A stretch of DNA of 64,000 bases, taken from Hericium rajendrae. Taxonomy: Eukaryota; Basidiomycota; Agaricomycetes; Russulales; Hericiaceae. Shown here piece after piece: positions 11,123-22,000 of the stretch. Below the pieces are notes generated by a model. It had not been told where the DNA came from, searched no databases, and saw nothing but the letters and a program-made list of their open reading frames with translations. The DNA lies in the NCBI GenBank assembly GCA_033439255.1, contig CM065879.1, forward strand, positions 1,034,501-1,098,500, written 5' to 3'. Every line of letters begins with the position of its first letter. Within the stretch, counting starts at the first letter, position 1. The translations under genes were made by a program, and so were the position numbers.

Positions 11123-13404
11123 ATGTTGCTACGAACATCTATCGCCGTTGCAATCACGCTCTCGGTTCGGGCAAAGCTCTACAGTGACCCATCAGAGGTG
11201 CTGAAGAAACCGTATGACTATGTCATCATTGGTGGTGCGCACGTCTTATCTCTCCTGTTCGGACAGTCGTTTGAGTCCATCTGTCCATCGCACAGCTGGG
11301 ATTGGGGGCGCTGTCGTTGCGAGCAGGTTATCAGAGAATGCGAGCGTCAATGTGCTCTTGTTAGAAGCTGGGATCAGGTGAGCTTAATCTTATCAGCTTC
11401 TGACGCTTAATAAACGATAGTCTGTCAGCGATCATAACGTCTCATTAGTGGAGGTCCCTTTCCTGGATACACAGACGCCAGCCTCATTCGTGGATTGGAA
11501 CTATACGACCACGCCTCAGCCAGGATTGAACGGTCGCGTCATTGAATATCCATGCGGAAAGATTCTTGGGGGAGGTTCTTCAGTTAGTAAGTCGTTATCT
11601 CAACTACATCGTTCAGTTATAACTCAATTATCTATTTTCACCTAGATTTTATGGGATGGAATCACGCTTCAAAAAATTATTGGGATCGTTTTGCTAATGT
11701 GACAGGTGACTACGGATGGTCATGGGAGGCCGTTCAACCGTACTTCCACAAGGTGAGCTTTCCGATAGGGCTTGCATATTAATCTTTCATCGCTAACATA
11801 CATGTACAGGTTGAGAAACTGACTCCGCCGAGTGACGACCATGCTATGACTGGTCAAATAAATATAGCTGCTCACGGCACCTCTGGTCCGTTGGGTATAT
11901 CTGTTGAAGGATTTTCGTTGCCAACCGACGAGCGCGTGATTGAGACCACACAGGAGTTATCGTCAGAGTTTCCCTATACTGTTGACCAAAATTCGGGAAA
12001 TCAAATCGGGGTTGGTATGTTCGCATACGCTATTCACACCAGTCAGGGATCCCTCACGATTTACCTTTCTGTAGGCTGGACGCAAAGTACAATAAGCAAT
12101 GGCTCGCGCACCAGTTCTTCATCGGCGTATCTCAGGCCAAACCTGGATAGACTCAACTTGGACGTCGTGGTCAACGCTCAGGCTACGCGACTGGTTGAGA
12201 CGCATCGCGAGGACGGCTTGCCCGCATTCCGAGCTGTGGAATTTGCTCGGTCTGCTACTAGTAAGAAATTCATGGATTGAAATGTCATGGATAATACTGA
12301 CTACCCAGTCTGCAGGTGAACGTTTTATAGTAAATGCGACGAAGGAAGTGATCCTGTCCGCCGGCTCCATTGCTTCCCCACATCTACTGATGCTATCCGG
12401 CATCGGTCCATCTGCACAATTGGAAGCTGTCGGTATCCAGACTATCGTTGACGCGCCAGGCGTCGGTCAGAACCTGCAGGATCACCCGCTTCTCTCCAAC
12501 TTCTGGTCTGTCAATTCCACTGGCTACTTCACCATTGACGATATCAGGCGCAACACGACGCTCTTTAACGAGCTGATGTCAGAGTGGCAAGCAGAGAGGC
12601 AGGGCATGTTCGTGCTCGGGAATCCCAATCAGATGGGGTGGAAACGTGTCCCTTCGAACGCGTCGATCTTTGAGACGGTCCCTGATCCTTCGTCGGGGCC
12701 ACTCAGTCCGCATATCGAGATGTTACCTTTTGTTCGTGTTTCCTCCTCAGTTCCTTTTCGAGATCTGACAGTTCAAACGCTTATAGAATGGTTGGGTATC
12801 CTATGTTAATGCCCCGCCCACGACTGGCCATTATCTCACTATGTACCTGGCAATGGTCTCACCTGCCTCTCGTAAGTTTCATATCGGTCGTTATCCATCG
12901 TTGTCTCATGTCTTTCGCATAGGCGGCAACATCACGCTGGCCTCGTCAGATCCGTTTATCTATCCTATCATTAACCCCAACCTCCTCGGACACGAGTTTG
13001 ACAAGTACGCGATGCGCTTCGCCATCAACGCGTCGCGCGCTTTCACGGGGGCGCAGGCATGGAACGGATGGATTCTTGGAGAAGCTGGAGATCTTCCGAA
13101 TGTGCATACTGTCGAAGAGCTTGACGCATACGCGGCTAACAACACGGCTAACATCTTCCATCCCGCTGGGACCGTCGCTATAGACTTCGTCGGAGGCCAG
13201 GGCGTATTGAACAGCAATATGACGGTGAAAGGAACGAAGGGTCTCAGGGTTGTCGATCTCAGTGTCGTGGTAAGCCAGTTGATGGCGTAGAGACCATAGG
13301 GCTAATTTCAGTGTTTTCAGCCATTTATTCCGGAAGCGCACCCTCAAGGGGCCACCTACGTGATTGCAGAACGCGCTTCAGACCTTATAAAAGCTAGCCA
13401 TTGA
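11123..13404 (+). CDS. Secreted GMC oxidoreductase C (AA3_2)
   Basis: Predicted 593-aa secreted flavoenzyme. Exons: 11123-11234, 11296-11377, 11429-11586, 11646-11752, 11810-12014, 12075-12260, 12316-12731, 12787-12871, 12923-13269, 13321-13404. Exon 7 must start at 12316 (acceptor TCTGCAG); an earlier AG would give a stop. It has a short signal peptide ending near [29 protein letters not shown] and [16 protein letters not shown]530 (IFHP) and H573 (AHPQGA) are the likely catalytic pair, 43 residues apart, one less than in A and B. The motif after the first histidine, normally GTxxMG in this family, reads GTVAID. Same intron layout as A and B, so it is an older tandem paralogue. Reaction inferred as alcohol oxidation with H2O2 release. 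Confidence 0.92.
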
Positions 13405-13749
13405 CAACGATGCCAGTCTTGTTCTTCCGCCATCTCCTTTTCTAGTCTGTTCACTCCTCCTGTAATAAAATATCTTTATAATGAAATCTTCTCCACCGTC
13501 AATATAGCCGATTTACGACCAATGTACGCGGAAACAGATGATACGTAGAAGCTTTTGCCGCAATCCGAAGCTACGAGCACATACATTATTTGCTTCCAGA
13601 TAAAGTCCTTTCTACCCTGTTTGACCAATTGCTATAAGCGACTTCACAGGATACGTCTGCGTGAGGATTGGGTAAATCATGCATAATGATACATCATATA
13701 CGCGATGAACTATCATCATCCGGCTGGACATCTCCACTACTTCCTTACA
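13405..13749. other. Convergent intergenic gap
   Basis: This 345-bp gap lies between the 3' ends of GMC gene C (+) and the unrecognised minus-strand gene. It should hold both terminators; AATAAAAT near 13462 could serve polyadenylation of gene C. Nothing else is seen. Confidence 0.5.
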
Positions 13750-15231
13750 TCATATGAGCGGCTCGTCTTCGTCCTCGTCCTCGTCCATTTCCTTACCCTT
13801 ATCCTCGTCCATTTCCTTATCCTCGTCCTTTACCTCAGTCAAGATTGGCCCGACGCTACTAGCGTTATGCTGCTAGATAGACAAGGCATCGGTAAGGAAG
13901 AATACAGTTTAATGGAACGCACTTCGTCCTGCTGCTCGGGAATTGAATCACAGCTGTCACGTTCAATGACGCCCTCGCTGCATTCCCCAGTCAATCCGAT
14001 CGGCGCAGGGTCCATAGAGGAATCTTCAGAGGTCGATACATATGGAGATTGATCCTCCAGTCAATGTCAGTGAATTTGTTGCTTATGCAAGTAAGAGCAA
14101 CAAATTTACTAAAGGCTCTGTCAGGGACAACAGCACTCTTTCTCCTTTGCCGGGCCAGTCCAATGCTGCTTGTTCTTTGCACCACTTTAACCAGGTCCGA
14201 CCGTAAGTTTTCCAGTCTTCCATACGTGTGGGCCACCGCCAAATGTCAATTGCAAGATTTGCGACGCGCTCGGCGAGTTCAGGTTCTAATGCGGAATGAA
14301 TTTCGGAATTGACATGATCCTGACCACACAGGATTGCCAGTGAAAGAGCCAAGGCCTGTGTTTCCTTGCATTTATCGTCGACCATAGCATACAGTGATGC
14401 GCAATCGTGACAAAAATCTGCAAAGCTGGAGGGCTCGTCTCCGGAAGGCCACCGTCGTAGTCTGCCGTCATCCCCAGAAGATGGTCCCGAGGCAAGACGG
14501 TTCGTCAAAAGCGGTCCGTCACTCTCCTCAGAGGATCGCAGTAGTCCATCGCCGTTGTCTGGGGGTGATGATTCCAACGGATGAGGATGCGCTTGGTGTG
14601 AAGGGACGGCATCGATCCAGGGGATCCAAGAAGGCAGGCAGGGCCAAACGATGCCAAGCGGGACTGTGGTAATGAAAGCCTCGGACGGGACGAATACCGG
14701 CACGATCACCTCCTGCCAGCAGCTGGCATAATTCTGCAATGTCTGAAGATCGGGGTCTCTCTGAAGATGATCGATGTCGCTGTGAGACAATACCCCTGCA
14801 TATCTGAGTGCTGCGCTTTTCATGACAATGAGCAGTAATTTGTTGTTTTCCTTATGCGCATATCCTCTTTGGTATCGTCTCTCAGCCTCCCAGAAAATCC
14901 ATGCGAGATTGAAGCTTGCGGATACGAAATGCGTGCTCGATGGCCTGGGCCTGAGCGCCCACATCCCCACATGTTCTGTAACTTGACGTCTATACTGATC
15001 CGGGTTTTCATTAATCATCTGTGATTGTGCACTAAGAAGCTCGTCTTTGGAAGTGGACACCTGAGAGTATGCCGACGCGACTAATCCTACAGGTGTAAGC
15101 GTGGTGTTCCCGCCATTCGATTCTGGCTGCAAGCGAAAAACGAGTGAATTGGCCTTCGATAACTCCGCATAAGTCTGAAAGCGCATAATTCCGTATAGCC
15201 TGAGGGTGGACAAGTTGCTCTCCTGGTCCAT
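13750..15231 (-). CDS. Unrecognised 458-aa protein with acidic C-terminal tail
   Basis: Three exons on the minus strand: 15231-14110, 14054-13923, 13872-13750. The first exon is one long frame (374 codons) starting MDQESNLS. The next two join in phase with good splice sites (GTAAAT and GTGCGT donors). Middle residues are rich in Ser, Pro, Asp and Gly (SSPPDNGDG, SGDDGRLRR) and look disordered. The flanking parts look helical and Trp-rich (IDIWRWPTRMEDW, GRTWLKWCKEQ). The tail alternates Lys with long Asp/Glu runs and is encoded by a purine-rich hexamer repeat (13766-13835). I know no domain for it. The coding case rests on frame length, phase-consistent introns and composition. An extra 5' exon is possible. 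Confidence 0.65.
13766..13835 (-). repeat. Degenerate (TCGTCC)n hexamer repeat coding the acidic tail
   Basis: On + the sequence is repeated TCGTCC/TCGTCCATTTCCTTA units; on - it encodes Glu-Asp runs with Lys and Met. Length variation here would lengthen or shorten the acidic tail without changing frame. Confidence 0.6.
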
Positions 15232-16237
15232 GACTTCAGAAAGGGTGTACGAGCTGCCGAGAAGTTAGTAAGGTCTCCGGACACAGAATAATAATCCACG
15301 AACAAGATAACTGAGTCAAAAACCCAAGACCAAAGATCGTCGATTCCTCCTGAGTCTGATCAGTCCTGGGATGGAGCAATTGGAACGCAAGACGGGAGAA
15401 ATTTGGCAGTTGAATGTAGTAGAACGGGGTGAAAATTATGGTCTTCTGGAGTATTGACTCGGGTCAACAGAGAGTTGTTGATCACAGTCAACAGGATCAA
15501 ACAGCGCTCTTGGTACAGAATTCGCCTAGCGCCCTATTGCCGCTCAACTCCTGCCGTAATTGATGCCTGACGTGGGTATTTGCATCGACTGAAATAACGT
15601 ATGAACGCATTCCATCCGAAACTGACAGATCATGAGTCACTTTGCCATGGCCGAACTGTCAGAGATTGGAACGTGGGCGTGGGTCAAACGTCGGCGTGCC
15701 CAAAGGGTACGAAGTTATGAAATCAGATTCTTGCGCTGCATGATTACTCGCACTATCTAGAAGTGCAATAGATCCTGGCAAGCCCGAGGAAGACATCAGC
15801 CTAGAGATCGAAGGGAAAGAGACAAGTGGCCAACCCGCATGTCCACGTTGGCGGATGAGGTTATCCTGCGAGCTGCACAATTCAGTTTGAACCACAGCCT
15901 ACACGAAATGATTTACCTACAGTGATATATACGCCTGCACGTAGTCGCTTGAAAGCAGAGTAGACCCAAGTTTCGTGCCTCATGATCGTCTTGTCTGGCA
16001 TCCTACAACTTTGCAAGTATGCGTGGAGAAACGTTGATCGCGAGGTGCCAAATCGGGTAACAGACTTGGAACGTCGGCGAGCCGGCACCGACGCGTTGCA
16101 AGACACCGTGAACCCTCAAATTCAATGATCCATTCAAGACATTGAAATACTCAAGACAAGGTCCCCGTCGACTTAAATGTGCATCAGTCGGCAAGGTGAG
16201 TTTTTCCTTACCACATCCTCAACACCACGCTCAGCTC
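15232..16237. other. Divergent intergenic region
   Basis: About 1 kb between the 5' ends of the minus-strand 458-aa gene and the plus-strand BAH-PHD gene. It presumably holds both promoters. No ORF, repeat or clear TATA box could be supported. Confidence 0.5.
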
Positions 16238-17734
16238 ATGGCCAGGAAGAGAACGCGGCGGACCCGCCTGCATGGTCAAGGGAAGCGAACTGGCAAGACT
16301 GACGAGACTGGCGACCTCTCGAACTGTGCGGCGGCGTCTGCTCCGCTGAAGGCCGCCGTCGTGCCGTCAAAGGCCAGATTCGAGTCCATGGTAGGGAGAG
16401 ATCACTTCACAGGTGATTCTGACTCTCTTTGCATCAATTCCTCGCTCACTCTTGGGTCCAGGTGTAGCCAATGATGGAAAAATCTTCAAAGTAAGCCTCT
16501 GTGACAAGTAAGTGCAATGGAATTTCCTTGCAAAAGAGTGCTTTAATTGAACCTGACATCGTCTACATCAGCCTCCGTATCTTTGGAGCTGGGATGGCCC
16601 TTGATCCGCCTCCAGCCATGCACGAGTATTGGGTTGGGAGGGTGTGCAAAATTAGAGTACACCATCCAGTTCGCGCGCCAATGCAGGTAATCGTCGCCAG
16701 GGAAGTTATGATGCTAGCTTTCAAGTATCTAACTTCCATGTCGTCTCATGTTAGATATGGCTTCAAGTCCAATGGTATTATGCAGGACCCGATGCTGCTT
16801 CTGAAGCGCCCTCTCTGTTTGTCCTGTCATTTTCATTCGACGTTGAGCAGATATATCTAATCAACGTGTTGGGCGCTTAGGGATACCTCCTCGTTCGGGC
16901 GCTATGAAAGAATGCTCTCGGACACGTACGACATCGTATCTTCGCTGTCAGTGGCAGGTAGCATCAGCCACTTTAGCTTCAAAAATGTCAGACCTTGTAA
17001 TATTTTGCACTCACAGGGCCGGCAAGTGTTGTGGAGTACAACGAAAGACAACTGGACCAGTCACCCATACAAGAGGGTACCTTTTACTTACGCCGGAATT
17101 ATAGTTCTTCAAACAAAAAGATGAATGTAAATCAAGTCAGTCATATGCCCAAGCATCGAATTGCTAAAGTTTTCTGTCCTAGCCTGAACCTGAAGCTTCT
17201 TGTGGCCATTGCAACACTGCATACAATCCCGACGGGCCACCGATGATATTCTGTCCTCGTTTGAGCTGCCAAAAATGGTTCCATCAAAGCTGTCTCGAAG
17301 AGGAAAGCTCTTGGCGCGAGACGGCGCACACCGGGGATGACCATGCAGTCGAACGACTTCGTTCTTCTCCCAGCAGCGACAAGGTATTCACCCCGAGTCC
17401 GCCAACGATAAGGTCGCAAATGAAGGGCAGAGCGAAGGCGCCGAGCTTTTACGAGAGACTCGAGCAGCTTTCGCTCCCGCTGGTCGACTGCGCGAAGCAG
17501 CGCATCGCGCGCGGTGGGTCGAAGTATGGCGTAGCTGGCAATATTAAGGCCGTGCTTGAGGCTCGCAGTCTTGTGCATCGACTGCTAAATGAAGACCCTG
17601 GGGTGATAGAGGATGTGGGTAGTTGGGTGGAGGCATACGAAAATGAGGAAATGAGCGAAGATGAAGGCGGCGACGCAGAGCAAGAGCCGGCAGATCCTTT
17701 ATTTATTTGTCTATCCTGCAAAGGTGCCATTTAG
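16238..17734 (+). CDS. BAH domain plus PHD zinc-finger protein
   Basis: Predicted 378-aa chromatin-associated protein. Exons: 16238-16412, 16462-16507, 16572-16686, 16755-16816, 16881-16957, 17017-17126, 17183-17734 (1137 nt, in frame). A basic N-terminus (MARKRTRRTRLHGQGKR) is followed by a BAH domain: KVSLCDN, HEYWVGRVCKIRV, IWLQVQWYYAGPD, GRYERMLSDTYDIV, then GTFYLRRNY. From residue 202 comes a PHD finger: C202-x2-C205, C219-x4-C224, H229-x2-C232. The last Cys pair expected of a C4HC3 finger occurs only at the very C-terminus (C371-x2-C374), after about 138 residues containing a helical part (FYERLEQLSLPL) and an acidic stretch. BAH and PHD modules commonly bind modified histones; the target is unknown here. 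The role is inferred from domains. Confidence 0.85.
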
Positions 17735-18032
17735 TATCTACTTGAATGTATGCTTGTTTCTGTCCGCTTGGCCAGCGCTATCAATATAAGCCATTTGTCT
17801 ATTGCATGATCTATTTCGGACGCTGATCTCACCAGTCATAGACAAGGGTTTTAACACGGACGTTGATCAGACGACGTTTGACTGCCATGGCTTGCTCGAC
17901 ATGCTCAAAAGCGATTGTCATCAGATAAAGCAAACACTTTATTCGAGGAGACACAGAAAATACAAGCAAAGCATCCTCTGTGGATCCCGAGACTAACCCG
18001 CTCGACTACTCTTGACGAAGGTGCGAAGGAGT
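17735..18032. other. Convergent gap between BAH-PHD and AA9 genes
   Basis: About 300 bp between the 3' ends of the BAH-PHD gene (+) and the AA9 gene (-). No gene or terminator signal stands out beyond AT-rich patches. Confidence 0.5.
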
Positions 18033-19062
18033 TTATCCAGACCAGACAGCCTGATTGACTATCGTCAGTACATCATTGGAGATCAAAAATGAAACAACTC
18101 ACAGGGCCGGGCTGGGTGTAGTTGGCGGGGATGGGATACTAGTGAGAGTGGCGTGAGTATATCACGTCGTGCAGCAGAACAGATACGCACGTTGATGTTG
18201 ATGAGAATGCCGGGCTCCTGCATAATCATGACAGTTCGTCAGCGCGCTGCGAGAAGGGCGAGGTAACCACAGACGTACGTAGCCAGTGTAGACACCTGGG
18301 ATAGCAACAAGAGGTCCGGGCGTGCCGCTTCCGCCACCAGTGACGTTGATCTGGCCACAAGAAAGCTGGGTAGATACAACTTATCGTCAGATTCCCATTA
18401 CCGAACAGACTGCAGCTTCCACGCACGTAGAATTGGGCGCCGCCAAAGCTCTGGGCGACGTGGAGCGCGATCGCCTCCATGCGGACGAGATACTGGCCGG
18501 TCGGGAGCGCCTCCGGCAGCGTGAACGTGACACCGGGCAGGTTCTGCGCGGGCCAGGAGATGGATGTGCCGCCGTCGGTGACGGCGGAGATCTGGTAGAC
18601 CTTGAACCAGTTCGTGCCGGAGCCGTCATACGACGAAACGTCGCCGTTGGGCGCCTTCGCCATGTAGACGTTCACGACACCGGGGTGGTAGATCGTTCCG
18701 TCGCTCATGATGCCGAGCTGCTGGCCTGCGCCAACGGTGATCGTCTCGGCGGTGGGGTTCGTCTGCGTGTCGTAGCAGGTGAAGTCCGGGCTGGTGACAT
18801 CGGTGACCTGGGTTCAGAATGTGAGTGACCAGCACATAATCCTAATGGCGAGGGACGAACGGGAGCCTGGGTGTTGTAGTTGTTGGTCTCGCGGACGTTA
18901 ACCCAAGCAGGAGTCGTGGTACCTCCGACAACAAGAGACGGGAAGGTGTCTGCAGAGACGAGAGTAAGTCGACGTCCTCAGCACGAGTACTCAAGACGTA
19001 CAGTGAGCAGCAGCCTGCGCAACGAGTGCGGTGAGAGCGGAAAGGGTCGCAAACGACTTCAT
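18033..19062 (-). CDS. AA9 lytic polysaccharide monooxygenase (formerly GH61)
   Basis: Predicted 232-aa secreted copper enzyme. Exons: 19062-19002, 18949-18861, 18807-18427, 18365-18279, 18217-18191, 18138-18103, 18050-18033. The signal peptide ([19 protein letters not shown]) would be removed to expose His20, followed by YTFPSLV, the classic AA9 N-terminus; the first splice site falls right after this His codon. The second copper ligand is H91 in the GTIYHPGVV motif, and the H166...Q175-x-Y177 set ([13 protein letters not shown]) gives the axial Tyr and its hydrogen-bonding partners. The protein ends GPAVWSG, as catalytic-only AA9s do; there is no CBM1. It oxidatively cleaves cellulose or hemicellulose using O2 or H2O2. 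Three of the last exons are only 27, 36 and 18 nt. Regioselectivity (C1/C4) cannot be told. Confidence 0.93.
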
Positions 19063-22000
19063 CTTGGTATAGACTTGATTTTTCGGGTGCTGCTTGATGT
19101 TCGATGCTCAGGTCTTTTAAACGAACGGACTCAGTCAGATGCAAGGATGAAGCTGACCGACGCGGGGAAATCAGCAGTTGCAAGAAGGTGTAGAAGGCGC
19201 CGCTGACCGCAAGATGACCAACGACGCCAAAGCAGGCTCGTAGAGAAGGGCATGCGACATCGTCAGCATTCCGAGGAGAAGACGAGGCTTACCCATGTCA
19301 ACGAGCGCGAATGAGCATTGAGAGTACAGTAGTTGATTCGAGCCACAATGCTTCGAAGCCTATCGTACGAGAAACTATTCGCCGGAAGGACTTCCGCGGG
19401 CCCACATGACAGGCAGAATCTGCTCTCAACGCAAAGGCTGTTCGGACCTGCTCGGACTTTCTCGCCAAGATAACGCCAAGACGACAACGCCCGAAGTTCT
19501 GCCGTATTCCATCCATCGCAAGTGTGCGAAATGGAAGGCAGTCTAGTGATATCGTGCTTCGTGAACCTGACGAGAAAGCAATGTCCTAGGGAGCGAATAG
19601 TCAGCAGAGGGGAGCAACAAGAACTCGCCATTCGTTGAGATAACCAGGCGCGAGCAGGATGCAATTAGTTATTCAACCGCCAATATCCCGAATCGACGCC
19701 GTTGGTATCGAGAAGCGACGCGAGTATCATCCAGAAGCACGAAGGTCGGTAATTCGCAGGCGTGCAGGACGCTGAGTGCAGATGGATGTGGAGCGAGTAT
19801 CTCACGTGCAGTTCATGGAACTACACGATGCGAGTGCTAGTATAAGGAGCTATATGGGTGGGACGACGTCAGACAGTTGATGTTGAGATATCGAAATTGT
19901 ACTATACCGCGATCAAGTGTGAAGCTATGAGTACAAATGGTTAAGTGAGTTAGCAGTACAAGATAACGAAATGCCTGACATTGCGCGCGTTCGTTATCTG
20001 TTGAAAGAATTGTAAATGGGGCGGCGTCGTCCAAGAGATGAATTTCTGAAACAAGAGGCTATCGCGAATAGCGGCTGGCAAAGCCTCTGACAACATACGC
20101 CTGGTCCCTTTGCCAGGACATGTCAGAACGCTAGACAACGTTCCAATCTGCCTACGTTTGCTGTCGTTCGGCGCCGAAAGCCAGATGATTACACATTGCA
20201 CGCGCCTTTCGCTCAGAAGGCGTCAAACAATCCGTAGAAAAGGATACAAAGATGGAAAATCAGGGTTTCAAGGCTCCTGCCAGCTGTGAAGCAACGCTGA
20301 CGGTTTGTTGACGGTCGCAACGACAGCGAGCAAGCGTGACGGAAACAAAAAGTTGGCTGACGTAATGTTGCACTTTGCCGTTGCCGAGTCGTGCCGATAA
20401 GATCGTTGTCCGTTTTCGGTTCTTGCGCAGAACAGTCGTCGTCTGGTGGCGTGTGCTCGACAAATATTGCGAATGGTTCTTGCCATCATCTTTTTGACCC
20501 TCTCGCGAACTTCTCCACGGCCTTTGCACCCGTCGACCTCACAACGACTGTGAAGGTATTCCTTCATTTCTGGATTGGAGCATGGACCCTTGAGATTTGC
20601 TGGCAGAATTGCCGCCGCGTCCAAGCCGCGTCAGAAGGGACACACAAAGTGACTCCATCGTAGACTTGAACATACGTCGCGGAAGTCTCGCATCATAATT
20701 CGCCATACCTCTCCGCTAAACCATGGCTTGTAGTTGCTCCTATGTCTGCCGTTGAGTAATTCTTCTGAAACTCGCTTTCTGTGCGGTCTTCACAACACTT
20801 ACCGTTTCCAGCACTCTTGGAGTCCGGAGACGTCCTTCGCATCGTGCAAGGTGATCCAACTCCTTGCTGTCCTATTCCGATATCAGGTAGCAAAATCCGA
20901 CAATCAAGATAGTATCGACCGTCCTTGTCCATGATTCTTGCGGTAACCTACGCTACAAAGCCCACGGCCTCCGCGCGCCTTGCTCCATGCGACTTTTCTC
21001 TTGACAGCCTATTGTGCTGCCGCCTGCATGGAAACAGGCCTTTTATGCAGTGTAGCACCTGGTTTCTGTCACGCTAGGCGCAGCCTCCTACGGTGTCTAT
21101 AACACAAGACAATGCCATAACGCATGCCATAATAGCCACAAGGATGCTATTGTCCTCATCTGAGGCGGCACGCCACTACCGTGTTCGTCCGCTCCTTCCA
21201 AGAACGTGCCGGAACTCACCTGGTCCCGGGTTCGACTTCACAGGCTCACTCGCACTGGACGAATAAAGGGGGCCCTGCGCCGCCCACCTGGACGCGGACC
21301 GCCGTGTGTCCGTTTACTCTCATTGTTATTCTCGATTTAGGATCTCAAAGGGGCTCGTGCAACAGGCTGTGGTTGTCGTAATGCCCACTTCCTTTTGTTC
21401 CATTCAACTCGACCCCTTCGATGCTGGGGTTCTTTCTATTGTTCTTCGCGCGGATATCAGAGTTCAGAAACCGCCGTCCGGGTCGTTCCATACGCACCAC
21501 TAATAGCCCTGATCCCCGTTTACATCTCGAAGCCCAGGAAACCCAGTGCGTATCTTACATCTTCTTCGCCTTTCTTCCAGATATCGAAACATCATCGTGC
21601 TCAGTGCGGCGCAGATGAACGTGAGACCAAGAAGCCACACCGAGCTTCCTTCGGCTCCGTCCGCCGCCCGTCGACTTCTTCGCCGCGGCCAGCGATAGGA
21701 AGCTAAAGACCAAAGCCACCCAGGAACACCGCCCGCCGTCGCGTTCACACCGTCCAGCAGTCCTGCACGCCCTTGTCTTCGAGCCCCGGCGCAACCCCGT
21801 GCCCGCATCCCGCCATCGCGCCCGCGCACGCCCGGCAGGATGCTTCTGGGGCGTTTTGCGTTGTCTTCTGAGATGCGGAAGCAGGCGCCGCGTGGGTGCC
21901 CCGTGCTCGGACGCTGGACGCTGGCGGGCCGGGTACAGGCGTGCTGGCCATGGGCGGGGCATCGCTGGAGCCGCTGCGATGACGCCGCCATGATGACTAG

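Noticed and set aside
16238-17734. Reading the BAH-PHD region as a pseudogene because single frames are short
   Set aside because: Seven exons with proper donors and acceptors join to one 1137-nt frame with both domains intact.
21500-21991. 163-codon minus frame with a hydrophobic end
   Set aside because: High GC makes such frames likely by chance; no splice or family support, so not called as a gene.
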